From Dongia_A sp035695765 (GTDB lineage: Bacteria > Pseudomonadota > Alphaproteobacteria > Dongiales > Dongiaceae), in contig DASRRI010000028.1 of the NCBI GenBank assembly GCA_035695765.1, positions 4,345-68,344 of the forward strand: DNA of 64,000 nucleotides. The letters are read 5' to 3'. The position numbers and the translations under genes were made by a program. The notes beneath the pieces were generated by a model that saw only the letters and a program-made list of their open reading frames with translations, did no database searches and had not been told where the DNA came from. Position 1 is the stretch's first letter, and the number at the start of each line of letters is the position of its first letter. Positions 1 through 7,815 of this stretch are shown here, piece by piece.

Positions 1-77
1 CCGGCGTCACGGCCGGCGCGACCGCGCTCGCGATCATCCTGCGCTGGCTGCTCGAACGGCAAACCGCGCCCACATGA
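1..77 (+). CDS. 3' end of a membrane-protein gene (cut by window edge)
   Basis: The frame beginning at base 3 is open to a TGA at 75-77 and encodes a hydrophobic tail (AIILRWLL) followed by a short polar end. Its stop overlaps the next start as ATGA, so the two genes are probably translationally coupled. Too little is present to name a family; a multi-spanning membrane protein is the likeliest reading. Confidence 0.5.
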   Translation, partial: GVTAGATALAIILRWLLERQTAPT

Positions 78-838
78 TCGCCGAGCTGCTCGCGCGCCAT
101 TCCGCCGCCGCCATATTTTTCCTGATCGCCGCGTCTTTCGTCGCATCGCTGGCGCGCGGCTTCTCCGGATTCGGCGGCGCGCTCATCTTCGTGCCTCTGG
201 CGAGCGCTGCGGTCGGCCCGCAAGCTGCCGCGCCGATCCTGCTGGTCATCGACGGCATCGCGCAGCTGGCGCTGCTCAAGAATGCGTGGATGGAAGCGAA
301 TCGGCGCGAGGTCGGCATCATGGCGCTTGGCGCCGCGCTCGGCATTCCGCTCGGCGCCGTCATCCTGCGCCATGTGGACCCGATCACGCTCCGCTGGGCG
401 ATCGCGGCGTTGACCATCATCATGCTGGCGCTGCTGATCTCCGGCTGGCGCTATCATGGAAAGCCGACGACGCCGGTCACGATCGGCGTCGGCTTCACCG
501 CCGGCATCCTCAGCGGCGCGGTGCAGGCTGCAGGTCCGCCGGTGGTGGCCTATTGGCTGGGCGGCGTCAATTCCGCCTTGACCGTGCGCGCCAACCTCAT
601 CCTGTTCTTCTTCTGCACCTCGGTGGTTGCCGCCATCAGCTATGCCGCGACCGGCCTGCTCGGCCTCGACGTGCTGCTGCTCGCCACCTTGACCGCGCCG
701 GGCTATGCCGTGGGCATGTTCCTCGGCACGCGCATGTTCCGCCTGGCGAGCGAGCTGGGCTTCCGCCGGGCCTGTTATCTCCTGATCGCCGGCGCCGCCA
801 TTGTTTCCCTGCCGGTTCTGGACAGGATTCTGCGCTAA
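74..838 (+). CDS. TSUP (TauE/SafE) family membrane transporter
   Basis: A 254-residue, strongly hydrophobic protein with about seven or eight membrane segments. The early glycine-rich motif RGFSGFGGAL and the internal repeat-like GILSGAVQAAGPPVV are typical of the TauE/SafE (TSUP) family, which exports sulfite, sulfoacetate or related organic anions across the inner membrane. Length matches the family. The ATGA overlap with the gene before it suggests one transcript. The substrate cannot be read from sequence. The next gene begins after a 63-base gap holding a TetR-type palindrome. Confidence 0.85.
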   Translation: MIAELLARHSAAAIFFLIAASFVASLARGFSGFGGALIFVPLASAAVGPQAAAPILLVIDGIAQLALLKNAWMEANRREVGIMALGAALGIPLGAVILRHVDPITLRWAIAALTIIMLALLISGWRYHGKPTTPVTIGVGFTAGILSGAVQAAGPPVVAYWLGGVNSALTVRANLILFFFCTSVVAAISYAATGLLGLDVLLLATLTAPGYAVGMFLGTRMFRLASELGFRRACYLLIAGAAIVSLPVLDRILR

Positions 839-850
839 CCGCCTTGACTT

Positions 851-868
851 TTGTACCGATCGGTCAAA
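851..868. promoter_or_regulatory. TetR-type operator palindrome
   Basis: The 10-bp perfect palindrome ACCGATCGGT at 855-864 sits in a longer imperfect one and lies just downstream of a -35-like TTGACT at 844-849. ACCGATCGGT cores are common TetR-family operators, and a TetR gene is the second gene downstream, so autoregulation is likely. Confidence 0.55.
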
Positions 869-901
869 TCTCATCCGAACGATACAGATAGGAGATTTGC
901 C

Positions 902-1369
902 ATGCCCCGCCCGCCGCTACCGCCCTTCACCCGCGACACCGCCATCCAGAAGGTCCGGATGGCGGAGGATGCCTGGAATTCCTGCGATCCCGAGCGCGTG
1001 TCGCTCGCCTACACCGAGGACAGCCAGTGGCGGAACCGCGCCGAGTTCCCGAAAGGCCGCGCGGAGATCGTTGAATTCCTCAAGCGCAAATGGGCGCGCG
1101 AGCTCAATTACCGCCTGATCAAGGAATTGTGGGCGTTCGAAGGCAACCGCATCGCTGTCCGCTTTGCCTATGAATGGCACGATGATGCCGGCAATTGGTT
1201 CCGCTCCTACGGCAACGAGAATTGGGAGTTCGACGCGGAGGGCCTGATGCGCCTGCGCTATGCCAGCATCAACGACCTGCCGATCAAGGCCGCGGACCGC
1301 AAATATCACTGGGACCGCAGCAAGCCGCGCCCGGCCGATCATCCCGGCCTCAGCGATCTCGGGCTCTAG
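902..1369 (+). CDS. NTF2-like protein of the DUF1348 type
   Basis: A 155-residue protein with a Trp/Tyr-rich NTF2-like fold: WNSCDPERVSLAYTEDSQW near the start, then FAYEWHD and NENWEF. This matches small DUF1348/nuclear transport factor 2-like proteins, whose enzymatic role is generally unknown. The start at 902 is chosen because AGGAG lies at 890-894; an upstream in-frame ATG at 851 would fall inside the operator palindrome. It is followed after four bases by a TetR gene, so the two probably form a regulator-target operon. Confidence 0.8.
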   Translation: MPRPPLPPFTRDTAIQKVRMAEDAWNSCDPERVSLAYTEDSQWRNRAEFPKGRAEIVEFLKRKWARELNYRLIKELWAFEGNRIAVRFAYEWHDDAGNWFRSYGNENWEFDAEGLMRLRYASINDLPIKAADRKYHWDRSKPRPADHPGLSDLGL

Positions 1370-1373
1370 CGCG

Positions 1374-2000
1374 ATGCCGAAGGTCGTTGCAGAGCGCGCC
1401 GATATCCTGCCCGCCTTGGGCGAGGTGTTCCGCGAGCATGGCTTCGAAGGCGCCAGCCTTTCCATCATCGGCGAACGGACGGGCCTCGGCAAAGGCAGCC
1501 TCTATCACTTCTTCCCCGGCGGGAAGGAGGAGATGGCCGCCGCCGTCCTCGCCGAGATCGATGCCTGGTTCGTCGCGCACATTTTCACGCCGTTGCGCGC
1601 AGAAAAGGATGCCGCGCGCGCCATCGCGCAGACGCTCAAAGCCGTCGAGGACTATTTCAAATCCGGCCGCCGCGTCTGCCTGATCGGTGCTTTGGCGCTC
1701 AACGACTCACGCGACCTGTTCGGCAAGCAGATCAAAACCTATTTCGCGCGCTGGAACGACGCCCTGGCCGACGCCCTCGCCCGCGCCGGTCGCGACCGCA
1801 AGAGCGCGAAGGCCCTCGCCGAAGAAACCCTCGCCGCGATCCAAGGCGGCCTGGTGCTCGCGCGTGCGATGAACGATCCGGCACTGTTCCAGCGCGCGCT
1901 CGCGCGGGTGAAGGCGCGGCTGCTCGAGGAGCACTCATGTCCAAAGTCGAAGCCCCTTCCCCCCTGGCGGGGGAAGGGGTGTTTCCTTCGGCTTGATTAG
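1374..2000 (+). CDS. TetR/AcrR family transcriptional regulator
   Basis: A 208-residue regulator. The N-terminal helix-turn-helix is visible (FREHGFEGASLSIIGERTGLGKGSLYHFFPGGKEE, about residues 16-50), followed by a helical ligand-binding domain. The start is four bases after the NTF2-like gene, so they are probably co-transcribed under the ACCGATCGGT operator. The last 16 or so codons (from CPKSK) are read from a GC-rich palindromic intergenic repeat, so the native C terminus has apparently been replaced by repeat-derived sequence. It probably represses its own operon in the absence of a small ligand. Confidence 0.88.
   Translation: MPKVVAERADILPALGEVFREHGFEGASLSIIGERTGLGKGSLYHFFPGGKEEMAAAVLAEIDAWFVAHIFTPLRAEKDAARAIAQTLKAVEDYFKSGRRVCLIGALALNDSRDLFGKQIKTYFARWNDALADALARAGRDRKSAKALAEETLAAIQGGLVLARAMNDPALFQRALARVKARLLEEHSCPKSKPLPPWRGKGCFLRLD
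1953..1979. repeat. GC-rich palindromic repeat (C4TTC5 / G5AAG4)
   Basis: A perfect 11-bp inverted repeat, CCCCTTCCCCC and GGGGGAAGGGG, with a five-base loop. Relatives occur at 7816-8141, 11931-11954 and 55094-55149. It overlaps the 3' end of the TetR gene and could also act as a bidirectional hairpin. Confidence 0.7.
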
Positions 2001-2042
2001 TCGTATGCGATTGCCCTGCCACAAAGGGGAAGGTGGTAACTG

Positions 2043-2603
2043 TCAATGGCTGTGCGTCAGCTTCGCGATCCAGCCCGCGAATGACTCGATGAAGCCCTGC
2101 AGGATCTGCTTGGCGGTCGGATCAGTGACGTTGTGGTCGGCATCGAACACGCCTTCCTTGTAGATGAAATAGACCTCCGGCCGCGGCAACACGGCGATGC
2201 CTTGGCTGAGCGCGACGGAGCGCAGATGGTCCTGCGCGATCGCTGTCCCGACCTGGCCGCCGGAGGTGCCGACGATGGCGCCGGGCTTGCCCACCCAGGT
2301 GCCCTGGCCATAGGGCCGCGCCACCCAGTCGATCACGTTCTTCATGGCTGCGGGGATCGAGCGGCTATGTTCCGGCGTCACCAGCAGGACGGCATCGGCC
2401 GCCGCGATCTCCGCCTTCACGCGCTTGGCCGCTGCGGGAAAGTCCGCCTCGAGATCCTGGTTGAACAAAGGCAGCTCGGAGATGTCGACGAGCTTCATGT
2501 CCAGCTTTCCCGCCGCCAGCTTGATGATCGCCAGGGCCAGCTTCTTGTTGATCGAATCCCGGCGCAGGCTGCCATTGACGATCGCGACCTTGGGGAGAGC
2601 CAT
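2043..2603 (-). CDS. NAD(P)H-dependent FMN reductase (ChrR/YieF-like)
   Basis: A 186-residue flavodoxin-fold reductase. The FMN phosphate loop is GSLRRDSIN (residues 11-19). The family signature PEHSRSIPAAMKNVIDW is followed by GTSGGQVGT. Such enzymes reduce FMN, quinones, azo compounds or chromate using NAD(P)H in the cytoplasm. It is divergent from an HxlR-type regulator gene, a common pairing in which the regulator senses electrophiles or quinones and controls the reductase. That regulator is frameshifted here, so control may be lost. Confidence 0.88.
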   Translation of the reverse strand: MALPKVAIVNGSLRRDSINKKLALAIIKLAAGKLDMKLVDISELPLFNQDLEADFPAAAKRVKAEIAAADAVLLVTPEHSRSIPAAMKNVIDWVARPYGQGTWVGKPGAIVGTSGGQVGTAIAQDHLRSVALSQGIAVLPRPEVYFIYKEGVFDADHNVTDPTAKQILQGFIESFAGWIAKLTHSH

Positions 2604-2724
2604 GTTTTCGAGTTCCTTCTATCCGGTAACCAAACGTGACTGGTATGGATTTGTACCTCGGGCTAAATATGTGACCATAGTTGCCGGCGCAAGAAGGCAC
2701 ATCCTTGAAACCGAGGGCACATCC
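2604..2724. promoter_or_regulatory. divergent promoter region between FMN reductase and HxlR gene
   Basis: A 121-bp gap between divergent genes. It contains the inverted repeat GGTA-N8-TACC at 2642-2657, a plausible HxlR-type operator. No strong -10/-35 pair can be assigned by eye. Confidence 0.35.
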
Positions 2725-3119
2725 ATGAAACCGGCCAAGTATCATCTCTCCGAAAATTGCCAGGCGGTCAGCGAAGTGCTGTCCCGTGTCGGCGACAAAT
2801 GGACCGTCCTGGTGGTCAAGATCCTGGGCAACGGCCCGATGCGCTTCAACGAGCTGAAGCGCACCATCGACGGCATCTCGCAGCGCATGCTGACGCTCAC
2901 CCTGCGCGCGCTGGAGCGTGACGGTCTCGTGACGCGCACGGTCTTCCCATCCGTTCCGCCGCGTGTCGAATATGAGCTCCCACCCTCGGGCGCTCTCTGC
3001 TGACGCCGGTGACGGCGCTCGCGCTCTGGGCGATCGAGCATCGCGGCGCGATCGATGGCGCGCGCACGAAGTTCGATGCCCGCGAATCCACCAAAGCACC
3101 GAAGCCGCGCGCTGCTTAA
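2725..3119 (+). pseudogene. HxlR family regulator, frameshifted near the 3' end
   Basis: The first frame encodes a winged-helix HxlR domain (CQAVSEVLSRVGDKWTVLVV, then GPMRFNELKR and ISQRMLTLTLRALERDGLV) up to VEYEL, then goes out of frame and stops at 3001-3003. The expected continuation LGRSLLTPVTALALWAIEHR is present in another frame from 2985 and runs to a stop at 3117-3119. A single missing base around 2978-2985 explains both. It is either a recent inactivating mutation or a sequencing error. Family members bind the promoter of the adjacent reductase gene. Confidence 0.8.
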
Positions 3120-3131
3120 GAAGGTCGCGCC

Positions 3132-3731
3132 ATGATCATCACTCATGCGGGCCAAACACCGCGCATTGATCCTGCAGCCTGGATCGCGCCCGACGCCACG
3201 GTGTGTGGCGATGTCGAGGTCGCGGCGGGCGCACGCGTGCTGCATGGCGCCCGCATCATCGGTGAAGCGGGCGGGCGGATCCGCATCGGCCGCAACGTCA
3301 TCGTGATGGAAAATGCCGTGGTGCGCGCCGGGCCGCGCCATCCCTGCAGCATCGGCGATCACTGCCTGATCGGCCCCAACGCGCATGTGGTAGGCGCGGC
3401 GATCGAGGAGCAATGCTTCATCGCCACCGGTGCCGCGATCTTCCACGGCGCGCATCTGGGCAAGGGATCGGAAGTGCGCGTCAACGGCATCGTGCATCTG
3501 AAGACGCGGCTGGAGGCCGGTTCGACTGTGCCGATCGGATGGGTCGCCGTGGGCGATCCGGCGCGTATCCTCCCCGCCGACAAGCATGATGAGATCTGGG
3601 AAATCCAGAAGCCGCTCAACTTCCCGCTCTCGGTCTACGGCCTCGACCGTTCGACACCCGACCTGATGGTCGAGATCACCAAACGCTTGTCGGCATCGCT
3701 CGGCGCGCATCGCGATGATTGCGAGGCCTGA
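3132..3731 (+). CDS. gamma-carbonic-anhydrase-like hexapeptide-repeat protein
   Basis: A 199-residue left-handed beta-helix protein with imperfect hexapeptide repeats across residues 15-140 (WIAPDATVCGDVEVAAGARV, IGDHCLIGPNAHVVG, IEEQCFIATGAAI). It resembles gamma-carbonic anhydrase family proteins. Histidines occur at suitable turns (VLHGAR, NAHVVG, FHGAHLG), but the usual GHxxxxHGC metal signature is not intact, so carbonic anhydrase activity is uncertain. It overlaps the next small gene by 17 bases. Confidence 0.8.
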   Translation: MIITHAGQTPRIDPAAWIAPDATVCGDVEVAAGARVLHGARIIGEAGGRIRIGRNVIVMENAVVRAGPRHPCSIGDHCLIGPNAHVVGAAIEEQCFIATGAAIFHGAHLGKGSEVRVNGIVHLKTRLEAGSTVPIGWVAVGDPARILPADKHDEIWEIQKPLNFPLSVYGLDRSTPDLMVEITKRLSASLGAHRDDCEA

Positions 3732-3864
3732 CGCGATCGCCGATGCGTGCTGCAAACGGATGGCGTTCGACCTGAACCGGGACTGCACCCAGCATTCCAG
3801 CCGCTTCGAATGCCCGGACGCGCTGATCTATCGCGCGGCCGACTGCAGCTGCGGGCGCGGATGA
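3715..3864 (+). CDS. small Cys-rich protein (49 aa)
   Basis: The frame starts inside the end of the hexapeptide-repeat gene (ATG at 3715) and ends at 3862-3864. It encodes a short protein with five cysteines (DACCKRM, DCTQHSSRFECPDALI, DCSCGRG). The C-x-CPDALI core resembles the N-terminal part of small DUF6980-like proteins, which normally continue to a C-terminal CPWCG; that part is absent here. It may be a shortened family member. The overlap suggests translational coupling. Confidence 0.5.
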   Translation: MIARPDAIADACCKRMAFDLNRDCTQHSSRFECPDALIYRAADCSCGRG

Positions 3865-3876
3865 ACCAACAGAATA

Positions 3877-3902
3877 GCGGAGCCCGATCGCGCGGGCCCC
3901 GC
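3877..3902 (-). terminator. hairpin downstream of the Gly/Ser-rich protein gene
   Basis: On the minus strand GCGGGGCCCG pairs with CGGGCTCCGC (one G-T pair) around a six-base loop, followed by TATTCTGTT. It lies 27 bases past the stop of the minus-strand gene at 3929, fitting a weak intrinsic terminator. Confidence 0.45.
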
Positions 3903-3928
3903 TTGCCACTCTTGTTGAAGATGCTGGG

Positions 3929-4336
3929 TTACAACCCGCCGCCGCCGGATCCACCGCTCGACGAGCCGCCGTCCATGGAACCGCCGCCGTTCAAGCTGCC
4001 GGAACCGCTCAATCCGCTGGAGCCGCCGGTATTGCCGAGCGAGTCATTTGGGATGGTTGGCGTGGTTGGCGGCAAGGGACCGGCGGCACCGCCGGTCGTG
4101 CCCGTGGAACCGCCCGTGGTTCCAGAAGTGCCGAGTGAATCCTGGGCACCCGGCGTGCCGGTGCCATTGTTGATGATGTCCTGTTGATTGCGGTTGGCGT
4201 TGCAGTCCGCCGTCGGGCAATCCGCGGTGGGTGGCGTATTGGTCTCGGGGCTCGGTGCCGTCGTGGCGTTCTGTGCCATCGCGCCGCCCGGCATGCAGAG
4301 TGCCGCAAGCGATAATGCGAGTACGCTGAATTTCAT
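3929..4336 (-). CDS. secreted Gly/Ser/Pro-rich low-complexity protein
   Basis: A 135-residue protein with a clear Sec signal peptide (MKFSVLALSLAALCMPGG, cleavage after AMA). After a short Thr/Pro/Cys segment (TADCPTADCNAN), the rest is low-complexity Gly, Ser, Thr and Pro ending in a run of glycines. No enzyme domain is recognisable. It is probably periplasmic or cell-surface. Longer upstream starts in the same frame would overlap the HdeD gene and hide the signal peptide, so 4336 is preferred. Confidence 0.7.
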   Translation of the reverse strand: MKFSVLALSLAALCMPGGAMAQNATTAPSPETNTPPTADCPTADCNANRNQQDIINNGTGTPGAQDSLGTSGTTGGSTGTTGGAAGPLPPTTPTIPNDSLGNTGGSSGLSGSGSLNGGGSMDGGSSSGGSGGGGL

Positions 4337-4401
4337 TGCATGCTCCTGTTGAAAAACAATCGTGCCTTGTGAACAGGAGCGGGTGGGCGCCGTTGCGGGG
4401 A

Positions 4402-4995
4402 TCAAGGGCTGCGCCGGCTGCGCAACCGGAAGCTCAGCGCCACCAGCGCGATGCCGAACACCAGTGCATAGGCGCCGATCCACAGGGTCAGCACCACCGC
4501 GCCGGTAATCGGCGCGAGGATCAGCAGGATGCCCCAGATCACCGACAACACGCCGGCCAGTCCCATCAGCCAGTTGCCATGACCCTTTTTGAGGCGGAAT
4601 GCTGCCCCCAGCATGGCGCCACCGGTGGCGACGGCCCAGGCCGCGACCAGCGCAACGAACACGAGGATGGTGATGCCGGGCCATACGAAGGCTGCGATGC
4701 CAGCGGCAATGTCGAGCAGCCCTTCGAACACCAGCCAGCCCCAGCGCTCGTCTTGCCGCGCCGCGCGGACTGCGGAGATGATGCCGAGCACGCCGTCGGC
4801 CAGCATGTAGATGGCAAACAGCAGCACCAGCGAAGCCAGCGACACCACCGGCATCAGCAGCGCCAGCACGCCGAGCAGGATCGCCAGCGCGCCGCGCAGC
4901 AGCACCGCCCACCAATTGCGCGCCAGCAGCGCGCTCATCGCATCGGATAACGGCGGCTCGTGCCGGCGATCATCGCCCGGAATGTAGGTTGCCAT
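4402..4995 (-). CDS. HdeD family (DUF308) membrane protein
   Basis: A 197-residue protein with six predicted membrane segments in three hairpin pairs, as in E. coli HdeD (for example WAVLLRGALAILLGVLALL and GWLVFEGLLDIAAGIAAF). HdeD-type proteins are inner-membrane proteins linked to acid-stress resistance; the mechanism is not established. It lies 18 bases downstream of the Hsp20 gene on the same strand, consistent with a small stress-response operon. Confidence 0.85.
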   Translation of the reverse strand: MATYIPGDDRRHEPPLSDAMSALLARNWWAVLLRGALAILLGVLALLMPVVSLASLVLLFAIYMLADGVLGIISAVRAARQDERWGWLVFEGLLDIAAGIAAFVWPGITILVFVALVAAWAVATGGAMLGAAFRLKKGHGNWLMGLAGVLSVIWGILLILAPITGAVVLTLWIGAYALVFGIALVALSFRLRSRRSP

Positions 4996-5013
4996 AACGG
5001 GTTCCTAGCCCGA

Positions 5014-5607
5014 TCAGGCCCCGACATTCTGGCTGCCGGCCTTGGGCTCACTCTGCGCGCTCTTTTCCTTGGCGCCCTTGCTGCCCGAACTCACGGTGAC
5101 ATCGGGGCCGTTCTTTCCTTCGTCGCTGCCAGCCCGCACCTCGATCTTGTGGCTCTTCTGGGTCGGGCTCTCCTTGGGCAGAGAAATTGTCAGCACGCCA
5201 TTTTCGAAGCTTGCCGCCACCCGATCAGGATCGGGCGCGAAGGGCAGCTGGATAGCGCGCTGGAACGTGCCGTAGAATCGCTCGGTAACATGTGCCTGCT
5301 CATCCGTGCGCTCGCACCGTTTCTCGCCGCGGATGGTCAGCACGTCCTCATCGATGCTGACATCGACCGCATCCTTGGACACGCCGGGCAGGTCGGCGCT
5401 GATCCGGATCGCCTGCTCGCTTTCATCGATGTCGATGCGTGGTGCGGCCATCGGATTGCCGCCTTCATCCGATGGTCCGACGCCGATGCCGCGGAAGACA
5501 TCGTCGAACACCCGGTTCACTTCGCGCTGCAGGTCGACAAACGGATCGCCCCAGCGCGCCGGCACGCGGCTCGCGCCAAAAGGCGCGCGAAAACGGGACA
5601 TGGCCAT
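5014..5607 (-). CDS. Hsp20/alpha-crystallin small heat-shock protein
   Basis: A 197-residue small heat-shock protein. The alpha-crystallin domain covers about residues 48-150, with PRIDIDESEQAIRISADLPG, the strand motif LTIRGEK and the hallmark FENGVLTISLPK. The N terminus has the FVDLQREVNRVFDDVF helix of class-A bacterial sHsps. The C-terminal 40 residues are a charged, disordered tail. It would act as an ATP-independent holdase in the cytoplasm. The HdeD gene follows on the same strand. Confidence 0.92.
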   Translation of the reverse strand: MAMSRFRAPFGASRVPARWGDPFVDLQREVNRVFDDVFRGIGVGPSDEGGNPMAAPRIDIDESEQAIRISADLPGVSKDAVDVSIDEDVLTIRGEKRCERTDEQAHVTERFYGTFQRAIQLPFAPDPDRVAASFENGVLTISLPKESPTQKSHKIEVRAGSDEGKNGPDVTVSSGSKGAKEKSAQSEPKAGSQNVGA

Positions 5608-5791
5608 GATTCGCCTCCTTGGTCGAGCAGAGGCGGAGGCCCGTCACAATTCTTGGATGTTAAGAGAGCACGGGCAGCGCCCTCTGCGGTTCAATGCGAT
5701 TCAATAAGAACCGGCAGGCGCGCTCGCCGTTTCCGCGACGGACGACAATATTTGAAAAGGCGAAATAAAGCCTAATAGACGCCAATGAAAC

Positions 5792-6487
5792 CTAGGGTAC
5801 CAGCCTGTATCCGCCCAGATCCGTCACCAGAATCGTCGCCTTCGAGGGATCCTTCTCGATCTTCTGGCGCAGGCGATAGACGTGCGTCTCCAAGGTGTGC
5901 GTGGTGACGCCGGCATTGTAGCCCCAGACCTCGCCGAGCAATGTCTCGCGGCTCACCGGCTTCTGGCCGGCGCGGTAGAGATACTTTAGGATCGCGGCCT
6001 CTTTCTCGGTGAGGCGGATCTTCTTCTTGGCCGCTTCCTCCACCAGCATCTTCACCGCCGGCTTGAACACGTAGGGTCCGATGTGCAGCACGGCGTCTTC
6101 GCTATGCTCGTGCTGGCGCAGATGCGCGCGCACGCGCGCCACCAACTCGCCCAGGCGGAAAGGCTTGGTCACGTAGTCGTTAGCGCCGGAATCGAGGCCG
6201 CGGATGGTGTCCGCTTCGCCGTCGACCGCCGTCAGCATGATGATGGGTGCGGCGATCTGGGCGCGGCGCATTTCCCGGCACAGCTCGCGTCCGTCGCCGT
6301 CGGGCAGGCCTACGTCCAGCAGGATGACGTCGAACTGGCCCGCCTTGGCCTTTTGCAGCCCCTCGGTCGCGGTCGCAGCCTCCACCGCCTCGAACTCCCC
6401 ATCGAGCGCCAGCTGCTCGGCCAGGGTCCGGCGCAGGTTGTCGTCGTCATCGACCAGCAGGATTTTCTTTGCCGCAACAGCCGGCAT
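5792..6487 (-). CDS. OmpR/PhoB-family response regulator
   Basis: A 231-residue regulator. The receiver domain (8-125) has the acidic pocket VDDDD, the phospho-acceptor Asp in VILLDVGLPDGDG, the Thr in MLTAVD and the Lys in YVTKPF. A winged-helix DNA-binding domain follows (LTEKEAAILKYLYRAGQKPVSRE, then THTLETHVYRLRQKIE). The start at 6487 has GGGGAGA just upstream. No histidine kinase gene is adjacent, so it is an orphan here. Resemblance to essential alphaproteobacterial envelope regulators such as CenR is possible but not provable by eye. Confidence 0.9.
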   Translation of the reverse strand: MPAVAAKKILLVDDDDNLRRTLAEQLALDGEFEAVEAATATEGLQKAKAGQFDVILLDVGLPDGDGRELCREMRRAQIAAPIIMLTAVDGEADTIRGLDSGANDYVTKPFRLGELVARVRAHLRQHEHSEDAVLHIGPYVFKPAVKMLVEEAAKKKIRLTEKEAAILKYLYRAGQKPVSRETLLGEVWGYNAGVTTHTLETHVYRLRQKIEKDPSKATILVTDLGGYRLVP

Positions 6488-6686
6488 GGGGTCTCCCCTC
6501 GCTTTGTCCCAGTTTCTTGGCAGCCACATAACACCTTGGAACAGCGGGAAACAAGTGCGGCAGCCCAGCTTCCGGGAAGCGAGCGATGATTGTGGCCAAC
6601 GGCGCTGTGGCTTCCCCCTCCCCCTTCTGGGGAGGAAAGTGTCGAGGCCTTGACCCGGCGCTGCTCCGGTAGCCATATCCACCCCC

Positions 6687-7808
6687 ATGAACAGCGATTT
6701 CCAGGCCCGCAGCGCCACCTATCGCGCCACCGTCGAGCGGTGCCTGGCGGAGCTGCGCCGCGGCGGGGCCATCGGCCTCACCGGCCGGGGCTTTGCCGGC
6801 ATCGCCCTCGCGGCGGAAATGGTGGAAGAAGCAAGCTTTGCCAACCTGCAGGCTGCCGGTCCCGATGAGCCGCGCTTGGTCCTCACCGCCTCGCGTGCCG
6901 CCGACCTCGGTCTGATGCCGCCGGGCGGCGCGGGCCGGGCGCTCGCCATCTGCAAGCTGCCCGCCGCGATCGGCGCCGAAGCCATCCGCCAGCTGGCCGA
7001 CCCGACGACCGAAACGCGCGACACGCCGGCCTTGGGCGTTGCGCTGGCCGACGATCTGCCGCTGAAGCTGGCGGAGGGCGCGATCGATTTGGCCAAGGCC
7101 GCGCGCCTGCTGCCCGCCGCCATCATGATCGCGGTGCCGCCCGAAACTCTCAGCAACTGGGTCGACGAGACCTTCGTGTTGGATTGCACCGGCCTTGCCG
7201 CGCACCAGCGCGCGCTCGCCGGCTCCTTGAAGCGCGTCGGCCAGGCGCGCGTGCCGCTGACGGCAGCGGAGAATACCGAGATCATCGCCTTCCGCCCCGC
7301 CGATGGCGGCAAGGAGCATCTGGCGATCGTGATCGGCAATCCCGATCCCGCGCAGCCGGTGCTGATCCGCCTGCATTCGGAATGCTTCACCGGCGATCTG
7401 CTCGGATCGTTGCGCTGCGATTGCGGCGACCAGTTGCGCGGCGCGATCGAGACCATCGCCAAGAGTGGCTCCGGCATCGTGCTCTATCTCGCGCAGGAAG
7501 GCCGCGGCATCGGCCTCATCAACAAGCTGCGCGCCTACGACCTGCAAGACGAAGGCGCCGACACGCTCGAAGCGAACCTGCAGCTCGGCTTCGGCGCCGA
7601 TGAGCGCGTCTACCAGCCCGCCGCCGAGATGCTGCGCCAGCTCGGCTTCACATCCGTGCGCCTGCTCACCAACAATCCCGAAAAGATGCGCGGCCTCGAG
7701 CAATGCGGCATCCGCGTCATCGAGCGCGTGCCCCACATCTTCCCCTCCAACGAACACAACACGCAGTACCTCGTCACCAAGGCGCGGCGCCTTGGGCATA
7801 TGTTCTGA
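6687..7808 (+). CDS. ribA: GTP cyclohydrolase II
   Basis: A 373-residue protein. The C-terminal 200 residues carry the GTP cyclohydrolase II signature: zinc ligands C-x10-C-x-C in ECFTGDLLGSLRCDC, then YLAQEGRGIGL and LLTNNPEKMRGL. It opens the imidazole ring of GTP, the first step of riboflavin synthesis. The N-terminal 170 residues look like a degraded DHBP-synthase (RibB) half, lacking the acidic metal motif, as in other alphaproteobacterial RibA proteins. It is divergent from the response regulator gene. Confidence 0.93.
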   Translation: MNSDFQARSATYRATVERCLAELRRGGAIGLTGRGFAGIALAAEMVEEASFANLQAAGPDEPRLVLTASRAADLGLMPPGGAGRALAICKLPAAIGAEAIRQLADPTTETRDTPALGVALADDLPLKLAEGAIDLAKAARLLPAAIMIAVPPETLSNWVDETFVLDCTGLAAHQRALAGSLKRVGQARVPLTAAENTEIIAFRPADGGKEHLAIVIGNPDPAQPVLIRLHSECFTGDLLGSLRCDCGDQLRGAIETIAKSGSGIVLYLAQEGRGIGLINKLRAYDLQDEGADTLEANLQLGFGADERVYQPAAEMLRQLGFTSVRLLTNNPEKMRGLEQCGIRVIERVPHIFPSNEHNTQYLVTKARRLGHMF

Positions 7809-7815
7809 TGAAAAA

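Noticed and set aside
3747..4187. A 146-codon Pro-rich frame on the plus strand
   Set aside because: It is the antisense shadow of the Gly/Ser-rich secreted protein gene, which has a signal peptide and proper start.
6447..7799. A 450-codon frame antisense to ribA
   Set aside because: It is a shadow of ribA with no recognisable protein pattern.
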